Assembly (NCBI GenBank): GCA_946999425.1
Contig: CAMQDG010000059.1
Coordinates: 1 to 8,678, forward strand
Reading direction: 5' to 3'
Length of the DNA: 8,678 nt
DNA from: an uncultured Peptoniphilus sp.
GTDB taxonomy: Bacteria > Bacillota > Clostridia > Tissierellales > Peptoniphilaceae
Of this stretch, positions 6,017 to 8,678 are shown piece by piece. The notes below the pieces were generated by a model. The model was not told where the DNA came from. It did no database searches and saw only the letters and a program-made list of their open reading frames with translations. Within the stretch, counting starts at the first letter, position 1; each line of letters starts with the position of its first letter. Made by a program: the position numbers and the translations under genes.

Positions 6017-6056
6017 AAAAAATAAACTTCACTAAATAAAGATTTAGTGAAGTTTA
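6017..6056 (-). terminator. Distal terminator of the ATPase operon
   Basis: Fifteen-bp perfect arms (6023-6037 and 6042-6056) with an AAAG loop region, followed on the minus strand by six U (6017-6022). The stem is AT-rich but long. It lies between the operon at 6081-8500 and the recG promoter. Confidence 0.8.
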
Positions 6057-6060
6057 GGAA

Positions 6061-6082
6061 AGCCCCGGTTTTATCCGAGGCT
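6061..6082 (-). terminator. First hairpin after the 204-aa gene
   Basis: AGCCCCGG (6061-6068) pairs with CCGAGGCT (6075-6082) with one C/A mismatch and a TTTTAT loop. It overlaps the TAG stop (6081-6083). Its U-run is poor (TTTCCT), so it probably helps or precedes the stronger hairpin at 6023-6056, as a tandem pair. Confidence 0.6.
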
Positions 6083-6695
6083 AATTTTTAGGTTTGAAGT
6101 ATTCATTTGGGTTTATAATCATCTTCGTTGTTTCAAATGATGTTAACCTGTGTGTCCCATATAGGAACATTCCGCAAAGGTCTTCGTGTTTTACGGGTAT
6201 CATTATATATGATAGTCTGTTTCCTTCAGGCACTATTATTCCTGTTTTGTTATTGTCATCTCCTATAAAATAACTTGCTCTTAAGAGGTAATCACTTTTT
6301 GTAGAGTGGCAAATTTCAAAAATCTTTGCTACGGCTTTTCCTTTGGGTACTTCAAATGGAAAATCTTTTTTTCTGCTTTCTACTTTTGATGATGGTACTC
6401 CTGATAGCTTGCTATAAAGTGCTTCATTTTTGCCTTCTTTTTTGAAAAGTTGGGCTTTTGATAAGACTGCTCCACTTTTTATTATTTCATTTAAGAACAA
6501 GAAGGTTGTAATGTCGAAATAACAAGGTATTGTGTACTCCATCTTATTTGTTTGAGTGTTGTATTTACAAAAATTTAAAAGCATTTTGCCTATCCCTAAA
6601 GATATATCACTTATTTCTATAAATACGCCTCTTCCGTCTATCCTCGCAAAGTTATGAGGATAATATACTTTTTCTTCTACTTTTTTTTCAGCCAT
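6081..6695 (-). CDS. Conserved-looking protein of unknown function, last gene of the ATPase operon
   Basis: The product is 204 aa, soluble, without signal or membrane segments. I do not recognise a family. Visible features are a charged start (MAEKKVEEKVYYPHN); a beta-rich first half with FARIDGRGVFIEISDISLGI and MLLNFCKYNTQTNKMEYTIP, in the style of small DNA-binding beta proteins; a middle lysine-rich part (KEGKNEALYSKL, ESRKKDFPFEVPKGKAVAKIF); and a beta-rich end (GIIVPEGNRLSYIMIPVKHEDLCGMF). A nucleic-acid-binding or ATPase-partner role is a guess. ATG at 6693-6695 has AAGGAG (6702-6707) 6 nt upstream, and this site overlaps the TAA of the ATPase gene. The gap between the genes is only 10 nt. 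The two proteins are therefore likely made together and may act together. It ends at tandem hairpins. Confidence 0.8.
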   Translation of the reverse strand: MAEKKVEEKVYYPHNFARIDGRGVFIEISDISLGIGKMLLNFCKYNTQTNKMEYTIPCYFDITTFLFLNEIIKSGAVLSKAQLFKKEGKNEALYSKLSGVPSSKVESRKKDFPFEVPKGKAVAKIFEICHSTKSDYLLRASYFIGDDNNKTGIIVPEGNRLSYIMIPVKHEDLCGMFLYGTHRLTSFETTKMIINPNEYFKPKN

Positions 6696-6705
6696 AAATT
6701 TCTCC

Positions 6706-8277
6706 TTACATATTTGAAAATGCGTCTTCTACAAATTCCCTATCTGATATATCTTCTATGGAGTTTATTACTGCCCCTTCTATTGCTTCGTTTATTCCGA
6801 AGTCTTCTTCTTTAAATAGTCTGGCAGCCTTAATAAATCCTCTGATATTAATTGATTCTGGGCTTATAGCTCCATCTTCTACTCCTTCTTTAATCTTATT
6901 GCAAAGTTTTACAGCTTTATCAATAAATTTCTTATCTACTTCTCCTACTGATAAATTGATTATTGTTTTTAAATCTGCTGATTCTTTAAACAATATTCTG
7001 AAAAATCTGTTTTTAGTTGCCTGATTTCCTTGGAATGTTCCTACGTAATCAGGATTTTGAGTTGCTATTGCTAAAAACTTAGAGTGTCCTTCTACCATCT
7101 TATATCCTGGTACGTTTATCCTTCTACGCTCATCTAATAATGAGTTAAATACTGAAAGCACGTGAGGTAAGGCTATGTTAAATTCATCAAGAACGATTAT
7201 TCCACCTTCTTCAAAGGCTTCTATAATATTTGACCTTTTAAATGCGATGTTCCCATTTTCCATTGTCATGGATCCTAATAAATCCATATTATTTACTCCT
7301 GAATTCATTGAAAATTCATATAGAGGTCTTTTATAGAGCCATGCGAGAGTTTCACATAAAACATTCTTTCCTGTTCCCATAAGCCCTTCAAGCATAAGGT
7401 GTGAACCTATATTAATGTTGGATATTGCTCTTTTTAAAATATTGTCAGAGTCTATAAATAGAGTTTTGGGCTTTTTAGGTACCTTATTTTCTATCTCTTC
7501 TTTATACTTTTCCATATTTTCAAAAATCTTTTGTACTGATTTTTCTGGTATAGGGTATTTGCTTAGGTATTCTAACCTATCTTTTACTTCTTTTTCTGAT
7601 AATCCTGACTTCTTGCAATATTCATCAAGGTTTTCGTTTAAGGCTATCATTTTTTCTTTAATGATATTTTTTTCTTCCCTTATAAGAACTAAAATGCCAT
7701 TATCTGGACTTACTTCTTTTATTATAAGTTCTTGTTTATTATCATTTTTGAAAAGATCTTCTAAGTTTTTTTCTTTTAAAAAGCCTATTTCACTTTCTGA
7801 GTTTTTATCTATCCATACTACTGGATAGGTGTCTGAATTGCTTTTTTTCAAATATAAGGGAATTTCTGCTCCTTCTTGTATTTTCTTTAAAAAGTCAAAT
7901 CTTCTTGGATACATTGAAAATGTTCCTCTTATTTTATAAGCATTTATAGATTTTTCTGCAACTTCTTCTTTCAATGTGATTTTTCCTACATATCTACTGT
8001 AGTTAAAATAAGGTTCTTCTGGTCCTATGATTTGGATTTCAGTTTCGTCTTCAATCTTTTCGTAAAGATCTTTAATTGACTCTGTTTTATCCAAACAAAC
8101 CTCAGGCTTTTGACCTAAAACACCAAACTCCTTGTCATTAAGATATACTACTGTTTTAAATTTAAGTTCTTTGTCTCCTGTACCCTCTTTTCTTATTACA
8201 GCTTTAAATGGGTATCTTTGGATGTTTTCTGTCCTTTTTTCTGGTCTACGTACAATAGTTACTAATACTTCTTTCAA
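6706..8277 (-). CDS. MoxR/AAA_5-type AAA+ ATPase with large N-terminal region
   Basis: The product is 523 aa. The C-terminal half is an AAA+ module of the MoxR/CbbQ/AAA_5 group: Walker A GLMGTGKN (298-305), Walker B IIVLDEFN (360-367), sensor 1 in ATQNP (405-409), a probable Arg finger in NRFF (423-426) and a sensor-2 region NIRG (477-480). Such ATPases remodel partner proteins. The usual Ser/Thr after the Walker A Lys, which holds Mg2+, is Asn here. Residues 1-270 are not recognised: beta-rich segments (about 1-100 and 135-200), then a charged helical linker (about 200-270). No VWA-domain partner gene is visible; the tightly linked 204-aa gene is the best partner candidate. The start is TTG at 8275-8277, chosen because AAGGAGGAG (8285-8293) is 7 nt upstream; no better ATG lies near. 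The gap to the preceding small gene is 16 nt. Confidence 0.85.
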   Translation of the reverse strand: MKEVLVTIVRRPEKRTENIQRYPFKAVIRKEGTGDKELKFKTVVYLNDKEFGVLGQKPEVCLDKTESIKDLYEKIEDETEIQIIGPEEPYFNYSRYVGKITLKEEVAEKSINAYKIRGTFSMYPRRFDFLKKIQEGAEIPLYLKKSNSDTYPVVWIDKNSESEIGFLKEKNLEDLFKNDNKQELIIKEVSPDNGILVLIREEKNIIKEKMIALNENLDEYCKKSGLSEKEVKDRLEYLSKYPIPEKSVQKIFENMEKYKEEIENKVPKKPKTLFIDSDNILKRAISNINIGSHLMLEGLMGTGKNVLCETLAWLYKRPLYEFSMNSGVNNMDLLGSMTMENGNIAFKRSNIIEAFEEGGIIVLDEFNIALPHVLSVFNSLLDERRRINVPGYKMVEGHSKFLAIATQNPDYVGTFQGNQATKNRFFRILFKESADLKTIINLSVGEVDKKFIDKAVKLCNKIKEGVEDGAISPESINIRGFIKAARLFKEEDFGINEAIEGAVINSIEDISDREFVEDAFSNM

Positions 8278-8284
8278 TTTTCTT

Positions 8285-8293
8285 CTCCTCCTT
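8285..8293 (-). promoter_or_regulatory. Ribosome binding site fixing the TTG start of the ATPase gene
   Basis: The minus strand has AAGGAGGAG 7 nt before TTG (8275-8277). This near-perfect match to the 16S rRNA tail justifies a TTG start and lies immediately beyond the stop codon (8294-8296) of the upstream small gene. Confidence 0.8.
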
Positions 8294-8500
8294 TTAAAGA
8301 ACTTGAGCTATTTTTTCTCTAAGTTCGTAATATTCTTCCCCATAGATTATTGAAAATGTTTCAAAGGGATCCATTTTTTCTTGCTCTTCTCTTTCCTTGT
8401 TAGGAATCTTTATTCCTTTTCCATACAAATAATCTTCAAAAATCGAGATTATTCCTTCTGCTCTTTCTTCTTTTTTTTCTTGAGTTTTTAATATGTTCAA
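8294..8500 (-). CDS. Small charged protein of unknown function
   Basis: The product is 68 aa: strongly charged, rich in Glu and Lys, predicted mostly helical (KTQEKKEERAEGIISIFEDY; then MDPFETFSIIYGEEYYELRE). It has no signal or membrane part and no recognised family. The start is TTG at 8498-8500, supported by AAGGGAGGG (8508-8516) 7 nt upstream; the first internal ATG is at codon 43 and would leave a fragment. It sits 16 nt before the ATPase gene and about 87 nt after the DUF4314 gene, so it is probably part of the same transcript. Its size and place suggest an accessory or adaptor of the cluster, but nothing shows a function. Confidence 0.65.
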   Translation of the reverse strand: MNILKTQEKKEERAEGIISIFEDYLYGKGIKIPNKEREEQEKMDPFETFSIIYGEEYYELREKIAQVL

Positions 8501-8507
8501 AATAAAA

Positions 8508-8516
8508 CCCTCCCTT
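8508..8516 (-). promoter_or_regulatory. Ribosome binding site fixing the TTG start of the 68-aa gene
   Basis: AAGGGAGGG on the minus strand, 7 nt before TTG (8498-8500). There is no ATG at this spacing. The rest of 8517-8587 holds only a weak GCCT/AGGC hairpin (8525-8536) and no clear promoter, consistent with read-through from the DUF4314 gene. Confidence 0.7.
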
Positions 8517-8587
8517 AAATATTTGCCTAAAAAGGCTACTTAGTTTTTTTCTTACACTATTTATTAGGCTTAAGCTTTCAAAATTAT

Positions 8588-8678
8588 TCAGGAAATTTTT
8601 TCAACTAAATCAACCCCATAAATTACGCTTAAACTTGACCCGTTATCCCATCCAACAAGAATGGATCCCAAGTCGTCT
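8588..8678 (-). CDS. C-terminal end of a DUF4314-family protein (partial, cut by window edge)
   Basis: A minus-strand frame enters at the right edge and ends at TGA (8588-8590). Its last 29 residues include ILVGWDNGSSLSVIYGVD, then LVEKIS. The WDNGSSL...I.GVD signature is that of DUF4314, a small beta-rich domain often found in Firmicutes plasmids, integrative elements and phages. The reaction or role of this family is unknown. The visible part is coding by similarity only; the start and full length lie outside the window. It precedes the 68-aa gene by about 87 nt on the same strand, and supports the view that the right half of the window is accessory DNA. Confidence 0.7.
   Translation of the reverse strand, partial: DDLGSILVGWDNGSSLSVIYGVDLVEKIS

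Noticed and set aside
7415..7828. Plus-strand 137-codon frame opposite the ATPase gene
   Set aside because: Hydrophobic Ser/Phe/Leu-rich shadow typical of the complement of Lys/Glu-rich coding; no start signals.
1..8678. tRNA genes, CRISPR arrays, insertion-sequence ends
   Set aside because: No cloverleaf, no regularly spaced repeats, and no transposase or paired terminal repeats with target duplications were seen.

Overview
This is an AT-rich window with TTG and GTG starts next to strong AAGGAGG-type ribosome binding sites, closely packed minus-strand operons and extended -10 promoters (TGnTATAAT). It suggests a low-GC anaerobic Firmicute, possibly of the Tissierellia/Peptoniphilaceae type. 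That placement is inferred from composition and protein style, not from a marker gene. The mixture of genes (ribbon-helix-helix regulator, Cro/CI-type HTH, degenerate tyrosine recombinase, DUF4314 tail, MoxR-like ATPase) looks like accessory or mobile-element DNA surrounding a housekeeping-type recG.

Left region (1-1720): a minus-strand gene encodes a ribbon-helix-helix protein with a long acidic C-terminal part. It diverges from a strong plus-strand promoter that drives a structured RNA of about 200 nt ending in a perfect palindromic terminator. The two divergent promoters carry the same 17-bp sequence over their -10 boxes. A small XRE-type regulator follows with its own promoter. Its stop codon lies inside a 25-bp perfect palindrome.

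Middle region (1780-5929, all minus): a short tyrosine-recombinase-like gene with most catalytic positions lost; a membrane-anchored extracytoplasmic protein of unknown function; and recG. RecG and the membrane protein overlap by 4 bp (GTGA) and form one operon, with a promoter at 5976-6004 and a terminator at 2486-2513.

Right region (6023-8678, all minus): a cluster that enters from beyond the right edge. It holds the end of a DUF4314 gene, a 68-aa unknown protein with a TTG start, a 523-aa AAA+ ATPase of MoxR/AAA_5 type with a TTG start and a variant Walker A, and a 204-aa unknown protein. Two tandem hairpins end it. The ATPase and the 204-aa protein are tightly coupled (the ribosome binding site of the second overlaps the stop of the first) and probably work together. 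No von Willebrand factor A partner is visible. This cluster and the 5' structured RNA are the best candidates for undescribed biology.
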